Shown: piece after piece, positions 24,742 through 25,551 of the stretch
Layout: every line of letters begins with the position of its first letter
Numbering within the stretch: position 1 is the stretch's first letter
Assembly (NCBI GenBank): GCA_035626675.1
Contig: DASPNH010000246.1
Span: 1 to 25,551, forward strand
Source of the DNA: DASPNH01 sp035626675
Lineage (GTDB): Bacteria > Desulfobacterota > Binatia > UBA1149 > CAITLU01
DNA: 25,551 nt
Reading direction: 5' to 3'
Program-made: the position numbers and the translations under genes
Notes under the pieces: model-generated
Told to the model about the DNA's origin: nothing
What the model saw: the letters and a program-made list of their open reading frames with translations, nothing else
Database searches by the model: none

Positions 24742-25551
24742 TCACGCGACGATTTCGAGCCGCGCAAGGTGTGCGACCAGTTTCTTGACGCCGTAACGCT
24801 GGAACTGGACGATCAGCTTCTCAGCCTCTCCGCTGCCATCGGATTCTCGCACCGTACCGACGCCGAACATCGGATGGACGACGCGCATCCCTGGCTTGTA
24901 GCGCCCTGCAGCCGCTGCAGCCGGCGCCACCCGCGTCGAGATCCCAGCCGGTGCCCGTGCCGGTGCCGGCATCGGCCGCACCCAGCTCTCCTGGTAGTCG
25001 TCGTGAAAATCGTCGGCGTAGGCGGCACCCCCGCGCGGCACGCGCGGCTGATCGATCTCGCCGCGCTCCAGGTTGCTGCGTTCGTGCACGAGCAATGGGG
25101 TCGGCAGCTCGTCGAGGAACCGTGAAGAGAAATTGTACTGCGTCGAACCGAAGACGTGACGCCGCCGCGCGTGCGTCATCCACAGGCGCTGCATCGCCCG
25201 CGTCATGCCGACGTAACACAGTCGCCGCTCCTCCTCGACCCCCCGGCCCTCCTCGTCCACAGAACGGGAGTGCGGAAAGATGCCCTCCTCCATTCCGATC
25301 AGGAAGACGTGTCCGAACTCGAGGCCCTTGGAGTTGTGGACGGTCATCAGCGTGACCGCCTGCTCACGGTTCTGGTAGTCGTCCACGTCCGCGGCCAGGG
25401 CAAGTCGCTCCAGGAAAGCCACCAGCGGTGGAGGCAGCGGATCGTCCGGGGTGGAAACCATGGCGCCGAATTCTTCGTCGAAGAGCTGCGCCACCGTGAC
25501 CAGCTCCTTGACGTTGTCGCTGCGACCGCCCGGGTCGTCGTCGGGACGACT
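24742..25551 (-). CDS. PcrA/UvrD-family DNA helicase, C-terminal part (cut by window edge)
   Basis: The 269 C-terminal residues of a superfamily 1A 3'-5' helicase used in repair and replication-fork maintenance. The reading frame is open to the window edge. RSDNVKELVT is the start of the last 2B/2A stretch, TLMTVHNSKGLEFGHVFLIGMEEGIFPH is helicase motif V, and EEERRLCYVGMTRAMQRLW is motif VI with its arginine. The linker (about residues 150-215 of this fragment) is Pro/Ala-rich. The C-terminus YKPGMRVVHPMFGVGTVRESDGSGEAEKLIVQFQRYGVKKL is the Tudor-like RNA-polymerase-binding domain typical of PcrA and UvrD. It converges with the small exported protein gene, 42 nt apart. Confidence 0.93.
   Translation of the reverse strand, partial: SRPDDDPGGRSDNVKELVTVAQLFDEEFGAMVSTPDDPLPPPLVAFLERLALAADVDDYQNREQAVTLMTVHNSKGLEFGHVFLIGMEEGIFPHSRSVDEEGRGVEEERRLCYVGMTRAMQRLWMTHARRRHVFGSTQYNFSSRFLDELPTPLLVHERSNLERGEIDQPRVPRGGAAYADDFHDDYQESWVRPMPAPARAPAGISTRVAPAAAAAGRYKPGMRVVHPMFGVGTVRESDGSGEAEKLIVQFQRYGVKKLVAHLARLEIVA

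Overview
The window is a high-GC, densely packed chromosomal segment of a Gram-negative bacterium with aerobic or anaerobic cytochrome-based respiration. The combination points to a deltaproteobacterial-grade lineage (Desulfobacterota, Myxococcota or Binatota-like), not to a named species. The markers are: parA-parB directly in front of an F-type ATP synthase operon that has b' and b but no a or c genes; an ATP synthase b subunit with a signal-peptide-like N-terminus; a CcmE with Cys in place of the heme-binding His; and a plant-type glutamate-cysteine ligase. This assignment is inference; there is no rRNA in the window. Nothing looks like a phage, IS element or CRISPR array.

Left arm, + strand (1-10999): a possible tail of an upstream gene, parA, parB, a 168-nt spacer that can fold into a long nested stem-loop ending at the first atp start codon, then atpF'-atpF-atpH-atpA-atpG-atpD-atpC with several 4-nt start/stop overlaps. 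A DUF255/thioredoxin-domain protein and a periplasmic L,D-transpeptidase follow and end at a strong bidirectional terminator.

Middle, mostly - strand (11058-18452): reading in the direction of transcription, tRNA-Gly(CCC), a crotonase-family protein, the zinc protein YacG, cytochrome c maturation genes ccmE, ccmF, ccmH and a short zinc-ribbon CcmI-like gene, then gshA. After these comes a separately promoted, apparently leaderless gene for a LexA/S24-like protein that lacks both catalytic residues. A conserved-looking 138-aa protein of unknown function converges on the terminator at 11000. A 54-aa ORF on the + strand at 11629 is possible.

Right arm (18528-25551): a DUF4336 protein and dCMP deaminase on +, uvrA on -, the divergent multicopper-oxidase-like PgeF on +, a stand-alone 2-oxoacid dehydrogenase E2 catalytic domain on - whose 3' end overlaps pgeF, a 96-aa secreted protein on +, and the C-terminal 269 residues of a PcrA/UvrD helicase on - running off the window.

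Most of the window is housekeeping: chromosome segregation, ATP synthesis, cytochrome c assembly, thiol metabolism, nucleotide metabolism and DNA repair. No complete undescribed system is evident. The best candidates for novelty are the structured atp leader, the dead S24-like protein with its leaderless promoter, and the mixed Ccm machinery (Cys-type CcmE together with a CxCxC-type CcmH).
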